In this document: piece by piece, positions 45,287-53,318 of the stretch
Layout of the letters: each line of letters starts with the position of its first letter
How positions within the stretch are numbered: the first letter of the stretch is position 1
NCBI GenBank assembly: GCA_024401335.1
Contig: JAKSLH010000011.1
Span: forward strand, 1 to 64,000
Length of the DNA: 64,000 bases
Source of the DNA: Bacteroidales bacterium
GTDB taxonomy: Bacteria; Bacteroidota; Bacteroidia; Bacteroidales; Marinilabiliaceae
Reading direction: 5' to 3'
Made by a program: the position numbers and the translations under genes
The notes under the pieces: generated by a model
Told to the model about the DNA's origin: nothing
What the model saw: the letters and a program-made list of their open reading frames with translations, nothing else
The model's database searches: none

Positions 45287-47107
45287 ATGAATATTAAAAC
45301 ATATAGCAAGAACTTGGCATTGGCAGCCATTTGCGGTGTTGCAGCTTGTTCTTGTACCGACCTCGACGAAAAAGTCTACGATAGAATAGACGCGTCGATA
45401 TACTATCAGAACGAGACAAGTGTGAAAGGCGCTGTAGCTGCTATCTACGCTAAGGCAGCACTGAGTTATTCTGAGTATTTCTGGTATTTGAATGAATTCT
45501 CTGCAGACCAGATTACATGGCGTGCATGGAATGGTGGCTTATGGGGCTATGATGAAGGAGAGAAGACTGTGCTCTGCACACATACATGGACACCAGAGTC
45601 AAAAATACTTCGTTCTACTTGGGAGCAGGCATGGGGTGTAATCGCCATGTGTAACAACCTGATGGGTGACTTGGAGAATCTGGATCCAGCGAATCTTGGT
45701 ATGAAGCAAGAGCAGTTTGACAGCTACTATGCAGAAGTACGTACGCTCCGCGCTTGGGCATACTACAACAACTTCGAGTTATGGGGTGGTGCAATACCTT
45801 TGTTTACTACAACAGATGGTTCGATACCAGCTTCAGCATCTAAAGACGCAGGTAGCTTTGAGGAAGGTTGTAAGGTGATCTACAAGTTCATCTGTGACGA
45901 ACTTGATGAATGCTGTGAAGCTCTTCCAATGGAGGATGGCAGTCATAGGTACACCAACCGTATGACACAGGCAGTCAACCGTATTTTGAAAATGCGCTTG
46001 CTCTTGAACGCCAATGTGTTTATCGGAGAAGAGCATTTTGACGAGTGCGAGACATTGGCTCAGGAATTGGTTGACAATGTCTATGGTCAGTATTCGATAG
46101 AGGAAGACTACCGCAATATCTACCATTTGGGCAATAGCAGCAACTCGACAGAGGTTGTGATGGCATTCTCAGTGGCTAATGGACAGCTCAATACCGGTTG
46201 GATGCGCGATATGCCTTTCCTTTGGTATACATATAAAGACTACTTTGACTTTGAGTCGAATCAGTCTTCGTGGAACTGTACATGCTTGACTCCATCACTG
46301 GATAACAGCGGCACAGTAAACAGCGCTCTAGGTTACTCAGATGGAGCGAAATGCTTCTTGGATGCACCATATAACGATAAGTTAGGCTGCCCTTACGAGC
46401 GCTTCAATGCTAAGGATATCCGTAAGCAGAATTACACATTCGAGAACGGTAACTATCAGGGTATCTTCCTTCAAGGTTTGATGAAGGCTCACTTTGGCAC
46501 AGGCGAGACACTGAAGTGCGATGCAGATCGTGATAAAATGGATTTGTACTACACCGATCAGGTAGGTCAGTTCCCAGGTGCAACGGCTATCGGTCGTGAG
46601 TTGGAGGATGTAATGTCACCACGTTGGGGTGAGACCAACTCTGGCGTTCGCTTGGTTCGTTATCCAATCTACCCTGCTAGCGAAGGCAAAGACTTCCAAG
46701 ACATCCACGAGGTGGAATTTCGTATCACAGAGGCTTACTACACACTCGCAGAGTGCAAATTGCGCTCTGGCAAGATCACTGAAGCAGAGAATATAGTCTT
46801 GAAAGTTCGTAACCGTTATTTCGAGAATAATGCAGATGCTAAAGACTATGGTAGATTCAGCGAGATAGATGGCTACTGGATGCTCGACCAATGGGGTCAG
46901 GAGTATTTGGGTGAAGGTCGCCGCCGTCGTACCGATCTCCGACGTTTCGATAAGTTTACTCAGGGCCAGTGGTGGTTCTTCGGCCGTGCTGTGGATGACG
47001 GTTACGCTTATCCTGAAAAGCGCGACAGAAAGTACGAATGGTACCCACTCCCTTCTTCTGCTATCATGGTTAACCCTGGTCTGGAGCAGAACCCTAACTA
47101 CAATTAA
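45287..47107 (+). CDS. susD: SusD/RagB-type starch-binding lipoprotein
   Basis: 606 residues with a lipoprotein signal (GVAACSCTDLDE). N-terminal SusD-like helices (IYAKAALSYSEYFWYLNEFSADQITWR; YYAEVRTLRAWAYYNNFELWGGAIP) with the TPR-like scaffold, and a C-terminal RagB region (EFRITEAYYTLAECKLRSGKITEAENIVLKVRNRY, then QEYLGEGRRRRTDLRRF). It closes over SusC as a lid and binds starch chains; many Trp and Tyr residues are present for ring stacking. It starts 33 bases after susC. Confidence 0.93.
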   Translation: MNIKTYSKNLALAAICGVAACSCTDLDEKVYDRIDASIYYQNETSVKGAVAAIYAKAALSYSEYFWYLNEFSADQITWRAWNGGLWGYDEGEKTVLCTHTWTPESKILRSTWEQAWGVIAMCNNLMGDLENLDPANLGMKQEQFDSYYAEVRTLRAWAYYNNFELWGGAIPLFTTTDGSIPASASKDAGSFEEGCKVIYKFICDELDECCEALPMEDGSHRYTNRMTQAVNRILKMRLLLNANVFIGEEHFDECETLAQELVDNVYGQYSIEEDYRNIYHLGNSSNSTEVVMAFSVANGQLNTGWMRDMPFLWYTYKDYFDFESNQSSWNCTCLTPSLDNSGTVNSALGYSDGAKCFLDAPYNDKLGCPYERFNAKDIRKQNYTFENGNYQGIFLQGLMKAHFGTGETLKCDADRDKMDLYYTDQVGQFPGATAIGRELEDVMSPRWGETNSGVRLVRYPIYPASEGKDFQDIHEVEFRITEAYYTLAECKLRSGKITEAENIVLKVRNRYFENNADAKDYGRFSEIDGYWMLDQWGQEYLGEGRRRRTDLRRFDKFTQGQWWFFGRAVDDGYAYPEKRDRKYEWYPLPSSAIMVNPGLEQNPNYN

Positions 47108-47127
47108 TAACATTAATGATTATAGCT

Positions 47128-48606
47128 ATGAAATCTATAATAAAATCCTTTGTTGCAGCTTGCTCCCTTCTGGGTATAATGAGTGGCTGCTCAGAGAAAG
47201 AGGAAATTGTGTTCGACATAGAAAAGCCACAGTTCCCTACACGCGATAATGCCATACTGCTCGAAGTGATTCCACCTATCGGCACTAAGGCAGATGATCA
47301 GATATATATTGTCGGTGAGTTTAATGGTGGCGAAGAGGCTGCAGTGGGCAACATACAGTGGCTTTGCGAAAAGGCTACCGACGTCGATAAGTGGGGCATC
47401 TATCTCTTGCCTTCCGACTTTGTTGGTGGTAAGACTTTGGCCGATGGCTTCTATTTCGTAAGCCAGAAAGATGGTGCTGAACGAACTAACAAGAACGAGG
47501 ATGCATTGCATAAGCTGAATGTTACAACTGGTACTCGCACAAATGTTATGTTAGCTCGTTGGGAGTCATATTTCACAGAGGATCCTGTCCCGGTTCCAGT
47601 TGATCATGATGGTCATGTGGTTTATGTCGTGAATGAGACATCATGGGGCGACGCTCTCGCATTGTATATGTGGGGCGATGCTGAAGCCGCAGGTAGCTGG
47701 CCAGGTATGGCAGCAACAGGTACTGAGACTATCGATGGCGTTGCATACACTTATTTTGATATGGGTAAGGCTAATACAGGTCTTGGCGAAAACCTTATCT
47801 TCAACAACAATGGCAACGGAAGTCAGCTCTCCGATTATGCTTACACTATCGATCACGATGTTTATTTGAAGATTACTGATGACGGTGTGAGTGAATTTGA
47901 TCCTGATGAGGTTAAGATAGAGCACGATGGCTATGTCGTTTATGTACTTGACGAGACGTCTTGGGGTGGTGAATTGGCTTTGTATATGTGGGGTGATACT
48001 AACGACCTCAATGGCGGCTGGCCTGGTATGGCGCCTACAGGCACTCAAAAGATAGATGGCGTTACATATACTTACTTCGATATGGGCGAAGCTAATACCG
48101 GTCTCGGCGAGAATCTTATCTTCAACAACAATGGTGGTGGCAGTCAGCTTTCTGACTTTGCATATACTATTGATCATGACGTTTTCTTGAAGATTACTGA
48201 TAAGGGTGCTAGCATCTACGATCCTAATGCGACTGTCGAAGAGCCTGTAGAAGGAGATGGTGACGAAGAAGAGGATGATGAACCTGTTGTCGATAATACA
48301 AACTATGTGATTTATGTTATTGACGAGACTGGATGGGATGCTCTTACAATGTATATGTGGGGCGATGTCAACGATCTCAATGGTGGCTGGCCTGGCATGG
48401 CTCCAAGCGGTACTATCGAGAAGGATGGAAAGACATATACTTACTTTGAACCGGGTGCAGGTAATGCTGGCCTCGGCGAAAACCTCATATTCAACAATAA
48501 TGGTGGTGGCACTCAGCTTGATGGCTATTTCATCACTATCAACCGCGATTATTACCTTAAGGTGACTGCAGATGGCGTTGTCGATCTTGAAGCCGTTGCA
48601 GAATAA
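47128..48606 (+). CDS. SusE/F-like surface lipoprotein with three CBM26-like repeats
   Basis: About 492 residues from the ATG at 47128; a second ATG at 47116 is less likely. Lipoprotein signal with C21 (IMSGCSEKEE). Residues 25-150 are an N-terminal domain of the SusE type, followed by three repeats of about 100 residues, each with a Tyr-Val-x-(Asp/Asn)-Glu-Thr start, a MWGD motif, WPGM, a YFDMG or similar stretch and NLIFNNNG. These are the aromatic pattern of CBM26 starch-binding modules. Repeats two and three are joined by a very acidic linker (EEPVEGDGDEEEDDEPV). It would hold starch granules at the cell surface. The DNA repeats begin at 47602, 47920 and 48301. Confidence 0.86.
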   Translation: MKSIIKSFVAACSLLGIMSGCSEKEEIVFDIEKPQFPTRDNAILLEVIPPIGTKADDQIYIVGEFNGGEEAAVGNIQWLCEKATDVDKWGIYLLPSDFVGGKTLADGFYFVSQKDGAERTNKNEDALHKLNVTTGTRTNVMLARWESYFTEDPVPVPVDHDGHVVYVVNETSWGDALALYMWGDAEAAGSWPGMAATGTETIDGVAYTYFDMGKANTGLGENLIFNNNGNGSQLSDYAYTIDHDVYLKITDDGVSEFDPDEVKIEHDGYVVYVLDETSWGGELALYMWGDTNDLNGGWPGMAPTGTQKIDGVTYTYFDMGEANTGLGENLIFNNNGGGSQLSDFAYTIDHDVFLKITDKGASIYDPNATVEEPVEGDGDEEEDDEPVVDNTNYVIYVIDETGWDALTMYMWGDVNDLNGGWPGMAPSGTIEKDGKTYTYFEPGAGNAGLGENLIFNNNGGGTQLDGYFITINRDYYLKVTADGVVDLEAVAE

Positions 48607-48625
48607 TATGTAAAAAATATAAAGT

Positions 48626-49978
48626 ATGAAATTGTTTGGATATATAGTTCAACTGCTCCCGTTACTTGCTCCCGTCATGATAGGATGTAGCGGTTGTTCA
48701 AACGATGACGATAGGGTAGAGCCTGAAATCGTCAACCCCAATGTGAGTGTCATAACCCCTGTGGATGATGTGATAATCTATCAGGTTAACCCTAAGCTGT
48801 TCGAGAAAGGTAAGTCGCTCTCTTTGATCGATGCGCGTCTGCCTGAAATCAAGAAGCTTGGAGCTAATGTTCTCTATCTGATGCCTACCTATCCAGAGGG
48901 TAAGGTGAACGCTGTAGGCTCTCCTTACTGTATTAGCGACTACAAGGCAGTAAACCCTGATTATGGTACTTTAGACGACATGAAGAAGCTGGTGTCCGAT
49001 GCTCATAATTCAGGCATGCGCGTGATGTTCGACTGGGTCGCTAATCATACGTCATGGGACAACGAATGGACAAAAAACCATAAGGATTGGTATACTCTAA
49101 ATGCTGGTGGCGATATTACTTCTCCTGCAGGTATGGGATGGAACGATGTGGCTGACCTTAATTTCAATAACAACAGCATGCGTGCAGCTATGAAAGATGC
49201 TATGCTCTACTGGGTTAAGGAAGTGGGTATCGATGGCTATCGTTGCGACTATGCCGATGGCGTTCCAACCGATTTCTGGGCTGATGCTATAGGCGCTCTC
49301 AAGGCTGTATGTGGCGACAAGTTGTTGATGCTGGCAGAATCTAGTGACAACAATTTCTACAAGTGTGGCTTTAACATGCTTTATGGTTGGAAGTCAACTG
49401 CCAAGTTGCAGGATCTCTATGCAGGCAAGATAAGTCTCAACGACTTCTATGTTGCCAGTGAGGCTGAGTTGGCCGAAGGCGCACACGCTCGTTTCATTAC
49501 CAATCACGACCAGGCTTCTGAGAAGTGTCCTTTGAATCACTTCAATGGCAAGGCTGGAGCTATGTCTGCCTTTGTACTCAACACTATGCTCGGAGGCTCT
49601 CCGTTCATCTATAGTTCGCAAGAGGTTGGCTACGACAAGAATCTCTCTTTCTTTAATCAGTGGTCATTCGACTGGGATTCGGATGTGGAGTATACTAAGG
49701 CTTACCAGGATTTCATGAAGGCATATACTTCAACCGCCGACTTGCGCTCTGGCTCTCTGAAGACATATACAACAGGCAATGTCGCATCGCTGTTCTATGA
49801 ATCTGCCGACAACCATGGCTTGTTTGTGATGGTCAACACCGAAAACAAGGAGATTCAGGTGAAATGTCCTATGGAGCAGGCCGGATTGGAATTTACCGAT
49901 CTCTTGAACGGTAAATCTACTACGCTTCCTTCTGCTATGACACTTGGCGCTTATCAATATCTGGTATACAGAAGATAA
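48626..49978 (+). CDS. GH13 alpha-amylase family lipoprotein (SusG-like)
   Basis: 450 residues with a lipoprotein signal (VMIGCSGCSN). The GH13 barrel is complete: VANHTSWDNEW (region I), GYRCDYADG with nucleophile D208, MLAESSDN with acid/base E238, and FITNHDQ with D295. A C-terminal beta domain ends in GAYQYLVYRR. It would cut alpha-1,4 bonds of starch at the cell surface, like SusG of Bacteroides thetaiotaomicron, but is shorter (no inserted CBM58-like domain is evident). The gene is 20 bases after the CBM26 lipoprotein. Confidence 0.92.
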   Translation: MKLFGYIVQLLPLLAPVMIGCSGCSNDDDRVEPEIVNPNVSVITPVDDVIIYQVNPKLFEKGKSLSLIDARLPEIKKLGANVLYLMPTYPEGKVNAVGSPYCISDYKAVNPDYGTLDDMKKLVSDAHNSGMRVMFDWVANHTSWDNEWTKNHKDWYTLNAGGDITSPAGMGWNDVADLNFNNNSMRAAMKDAMLYWVKEVGIDGYRCDYADGVPTDFWADAIGALKAVCGDKLLMLAESSDNNFYKCGFNMLYGWKSTAKLQDLYAGKISLNDFYVASEAELAEGAHARFITNHDQASEKCPLNHFNGKAGAMSAFVLNTMLGGSPFIYSSQEVGYDKNLSFFNQWSFDWDSDVEYTKAYQDFMKAYTSTADLRSGSLKTYTTGNVASLFYESADNHGLFVMVNTENKEIQVKCPMEQAGLEFTDLLNGKSTTLPSAMTLGAYQYLVYRR

Positions 49979-49989
49979 TTTTTTCAGTT

Positions 49990-52110
49990 ATGACTATGCA
50001 CAGATTATATATTCTATTGGTTGGCTTATTTATTAGCTGCGCAATAACTGCCGAGGCTCACAACTTGTCATCGCCTGATGGCAATCTGAATCTTGAATTT
50101 GCGCTCGACGCTCAAGGCCAGCCTGTATATAGGTTGCTGTATAAGTCGAAGTCTGTCATCGAGCAGAGCCGTCTCGGCCTGCTCTTTGACGAAACTTCTA
50201 TGACCGACGGCTTTACCATAAAGGATGTCTCCATATCTGAGTTTGATGAGGTGTGGAATCCTGTGTGGGGCGAATATGCACAGATACGCAACCATTACAA
50301 CGAGATGGCTGTCGAACTTGTTCAGTCGGGCACTCGTCAGCGTACTATGACTTTGCGTTTCCGTCTTTTCAACGACGGACTGGGTTTCCGCTACGAGTTC
50401 CCTGAACAGCGTTTCTTGAACTATCTTACGGTGAAAGACGAACTTACTGAGTTTAACTTGACTGGCGATCATACGTTCTATTGCATCCCTGGCGACTACG
50501 ACACCAACGAGTTCGCTTATACTACCGCTCCTATATCGCAGATTCGTAAAGGTATGGAGATCAATCTTCGCAAGAAGGGATATGAGTCGAAGGCTACATC
50601 GTTTTCTGTTCAGACTCCTTTGCAGATTAAGACTACCGACGGATTGTATGTGAACATACATGAAGCTGCACTTGTTGGATACTCTGCTATGTTGCTCAAT
50701 GTCGATGATGTGAAGTTCAGCTTGAACGCTCACCTCACACCCGACAAGAACGGTAAGAAGGGTTTCGTACAGTTGCCATTCGCGACTCCTTGGCGTACGG
50801 TTATCGTAAGTGACGACGCTCGTGACATACTTGCCTCTCAGCTGATCCTCAACCTCAATGAACCTTGTGCCTACGACGACGTGTCGTGGATTAAGCCTAT
50901 GAAGTTTATGGGCGTATGGTGGGAGATGTTTATTGGAACGGGTAAGACTTGGGCTTATTCCGATAAGTATAATGCTAAGCCTGGTGTTACCGATTATAAG
51001 GCGTTACCTCCCAACGGACATCATCCAGCCAATACGGCACATGTGAAGGAGTATATCGATTTCGCTTCGGAGAATGGCATCGACGCTGTTCTCGTTGAGG
51101 GATGGAATGAAGGATGGGAAGACTGGGGTAGCTATCATAAAGATCGTCAGTTCCTCTTCAATAAGCCTTATCCCGATTTCGATGTGGAGGCTTTGCAGGC
51201 CTACGCCGCATCCAAGGGTGTAAAGATTATAATGCACCACGAGACTGCTGCCAATGCTTCTGACTATGAACTTCAGATGGATGATGCTTTCAGTTATATG
51301 AATGAGCATGGCTACTCGGCTGTGAAGACTGGTTATGTTGGTTATGTCATCCCTCGTAGCGAATATCATTCTTCGCAGTGGATGAACAACCACTATATCG
51401 AGGTCGCACGTCGCGCGGCTCGCTACCATATCATGATCGATAGCCATGAAGCAGTACGTCCTACCGGTCTCTGCCGTACTTATCCTAACTGGATGGCTCA
51501 GGAGTCTGCCCGCGGTGGCGAGTTTGAGTCAATGGGCGGTAATGATCCCGACCATACGGCTATCCTTCCATTCACTCGTCTCAAGGGTGGTCCGATGGAT
51601 TATACACCGGGAATTCTCCAGACTCAACTCAGCTACTACAATGGTGAGAAGAACGACCAGTTCGTTCATACTACTCTTGCCAAGCAGCTTGCTCTCTATC
51701 TTACTATGCCTAGTCCTATTCAGATGGCAGCCGACCTCCCTGAGAACTATCGTCGTTTTAATGACGCATTTCAGTTCATACGTGAAGTCCCTGTCGATTG
51801 GAGCGATTCTAAGTATCTCGAAGCTGAACCTGGCGATTATATAACGGTAGCCCGTAAGGACAAAAACTCTGACAGATGGTATGTAGGGGCAATAACTGAC
51901 GAAAACGAACGAACTGCTATCATAAAGTTCGACTTCTTGCCTGCTGGAAAGAAGTATGAGGCCACTATCTACGAGGATGCTAAGGATGCTCACTATCAGA
52001 CCAATCCTATGAGTTATAATATCCGGAAAATCAAGGTGACAAGCAAGACCGTTCTAAAGCAACGACTTGCCTCGAGCGGTGGAGCCGCTATCAGTATCCG
52101 AGAATTATAA
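49990..52110 (+). CDS. susB: GH97 alpha-glucosidase (SusB-like, inverting)
   Basis: 706 residues with a signal peptide ending in TAEAHN; periplasmic. The GH97 N-terminal beta-supersandwich and the (beta/alpha)8 barrel are present. Glutamates E418 (HHETAAN), E487 (DSHEAVRPTG) and E511 (ARGGEFESMG) are spaced 69 and 24 residues apart, exactly as E439, E508 and E532 of SusB, the base pair and the acid of the inverting branch. It would trim imported maltooligosaccharides to glucose. It starts 12 bases after the GH13 gene and ends the operon. Confidence 0.93.
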   Translation: MTMHRLYILLVGLFISCAITAEAHNLSSPDGNLNLEFALDAQGQPVYRLLYKSKSVIEQSRLGLLFDETSMTDGFTIKDVSISEFDEVWNPVWGEYAQIRNHYNEMAVELVQSGTRQRTMTLRFRLFNDGLGFRYEFPEQRFLNYLTVKDELTEFNLTGDHTFYCIPGDYDTNEFAYTTAPISQIRKGMEINLRKKGYESKATSFSVQTPLQIKTTDGLYVNIHEAALVGYSAMLLNVDDVKFSLNAHLTPDKNGKKGFVQLPFATPWRTVIVSDDARDILASQLILNLNEPCAYDDVSWIKPMKFMGVWWEMFIGTGKTWAYSDKYNAKPGVTDYKALPPNGHHPANTAHVKEYIDFASENGIDAVLVEGWNEGWEDWGSYHKDRQFLFNKPYPDFDVEALQAYAASKGVKIIMHHETAANASDYELQMDDAFSYMNEHGYSAVKTGYVGYVIPRSEYHSSQWMNNHYIEVARRAARYHIMIDSHEAVRPTGLCRTYPNWMAQESARGGEFESMGGNDPDHTAILPFTRLKGGPMDYTPGILQTQLSYYNGEKNDQFVHTTLAKQLALYLTMPSPIQMAADLPENYRRFNDAFQFIREVPVDWSDSKYLEAEPGDYITVARKDKNSDRWYVGAITDENERTAIIKFDFLPAGKKYEATIYEDAKDAHYQTNPMSYNIRKIKVTSKTVLKQRLASSGGAAISIREL

Positions 52111-52259
52111 TGTGATTTATTGCAAACTCGAAACACGTACTTTCGTTCATATTTTAAGCATACAATAAGCTACAAACAGAATATGAATGCAATACTTCTT
52201 ATTGAATTCACGTTGATGTAAATAAGTTTAGATTGATATAATTAAAATTTAATTGTTAA

Positions 52260-52298
52260 AGGTCTACCGCAGTGATTGCGAGTAGGCCTTTGTTTTTT
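52260..52298 (+). terminator. Terminator of the sus operon
   Basis: AGGTCTAC pairs with GTAGGCCT (one G-U), with an additional CGC/GCG inside, followed by TTGTTTTTT. It lies 150 bases after the susB stop. Confidence 0.78.
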
Positions 52299-52496
52299 CA
52301 TATATATCCGATAGCAGCGTGTTTCTATCATAGTCATCTTTTTGCGCGAAATTGTGTAGAAAAGGGCATGATTAGAAGCGTAAAAATTCATGCCGAAGGT
52401 TTTGTGTTTTAATATACACTGATACTCAATTAGTTACCTTTAAAAACCGAAGGTTTTATTTTCGTCCCAAGCAATGTTTATTTCAATATCGTTTTG

Positions 52497-52504
52497 TAAT
52501 TTTG
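52497..52504 (+). promoter_or_regulatory. -7 box before the lipoprotein gene
   Basis: TAATTTTG, 120 bases before the ATG at 52625; weak -33. Confidence 0.35.
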
Positions 52505-52624
52505 TGTCCGTTATCCATTAAGAGTATGATGCAAGTCTGCTAGTTTGCAGTTGGACGTTGATGGCATGAAAAGATTCAGAGTATATTTTTCAAAACAGAA
52601 TGTCTTTAATAATTTCTATTTTAA

Positions 52625-53149
52625 ATGAGAAAATTAATATGTTTTTTACTGCTTTTAGCAGGGTTTGTTTCTTGTAAGGAAAGCACAGAAATAAACAACC
52701 ACAAGTTTGTCTTTCATAATGATTGCAGCTATGATTTTGAAATAAGAGGGTATAAGGTGATGCACCAATTTGACTCTCTCTTTGTTGCCTCTTTGCTTCA
52801 ATCTACTTCAGATCTTGATTCTGCATGTGTGTACATGAAAAGAGATGAAGAAACGTATCAAGTGACAGAATCACAGAAGTCGTTAAATACTAAAGATGGA
52901 CAGGTGGCGATAGTTAACCAGTGGTTCTTCAAATTCGTTTTTAATGATTCCATTGTGAATGTTCTCGCTGGTTCATTGAAGCTTGATGGCATTTTGTCGC
53001 TTGCTGGTATTGATGGGTGGCAACCGTATGAATATGAAGAGAAGTCGGATACAGCAATATATACGTATATGTTCAATGACAAGAAGATGGCTGCGATTAT
53101 AGATTTCGTCCAAAAGAATGATTATGGGAATGTAGTGTACCGCAAATGA
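52625..53149 (+). CDS. Small lipoprotein of unknown function
   Basis: 174 residues with a lipoprotein signal (LLAGFVSCKES, lipid Cys about 18). The mature part is a small alpha/beta domain with two further cysteines (NDCSYDF, DSACVYM). It resembles no family I know. It is AT-rich like the 25-30 kb locus and stands alone before a hairpin and the second TonB/DUF4249 pair. A part in that locus is possible but there is no operon link. Confidence 0.62.
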   Translation: MRKLICFLLLLAGFVSCKESTEINNHKFVFHNDCSYDFEIRGYKVMHQFDSLFVASLLQSTSDLDSACVYMKRDEETYQVTESQKSLNTKDGQVAIVNQWFFKFVFNDSIVNVLAGSLKLDGILSLAGIDGWQPYEYEEKSDTAIYTYMFNDKKMAAIIDFVQKNDYGNVVYRK

Positions 53150-53262
53150 TTTTTTTAGCTGATAATCAGAGTTGTATAACAAAATGAAACATTGTTTCAA
53201 AACGCAGTTGGATCTTTATCCTACATATCTGACAGAGTAGTAACGTGTAGTATAATAGCTAT

Positions 53263-53298
53263 TATATGCACCTCCATTAACGGATGGGGGTGCATATA
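53263..53298 (+). promoter_or_regulatory. Long hairpin upstream of a TonB receptor gene
   Basis: A 15-bp stem (TATATGCACCTCCAT at 53263-53277 with ATGGGGGTGCATATA at 53284-53298, one G-U pair) and a TAACGG loop, ending 20 bases before the receptor ATG. No T-tract follows, so it is not a standard terminator; an operator or a leader RNA structure is more likely. Confidence 0.6.
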
Positions 53299-53318
53299 TC
53301 AAACAATATGAACAACAA

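Larger units (their letters stand above)
52111..52624. other. Intergenic region with the sus terminator
   Basis: About 510 bases without a supported gene. It holds the hairpin terminator at 52260-52298, a small AAAACCGAAGGTTTT hairpin (52443-52457) and a TAATTTTG box (52497-52504) that could drive the next gene, with a long leader. AT-rich otherwise. Confidence 0.5.

Noticed and set aside
47602..48606. Repeats in the starch-binding gene considered as an assembly artefact
   Set aside because: The three units differ at many positions and are joined by different linkers, so they are real domains.
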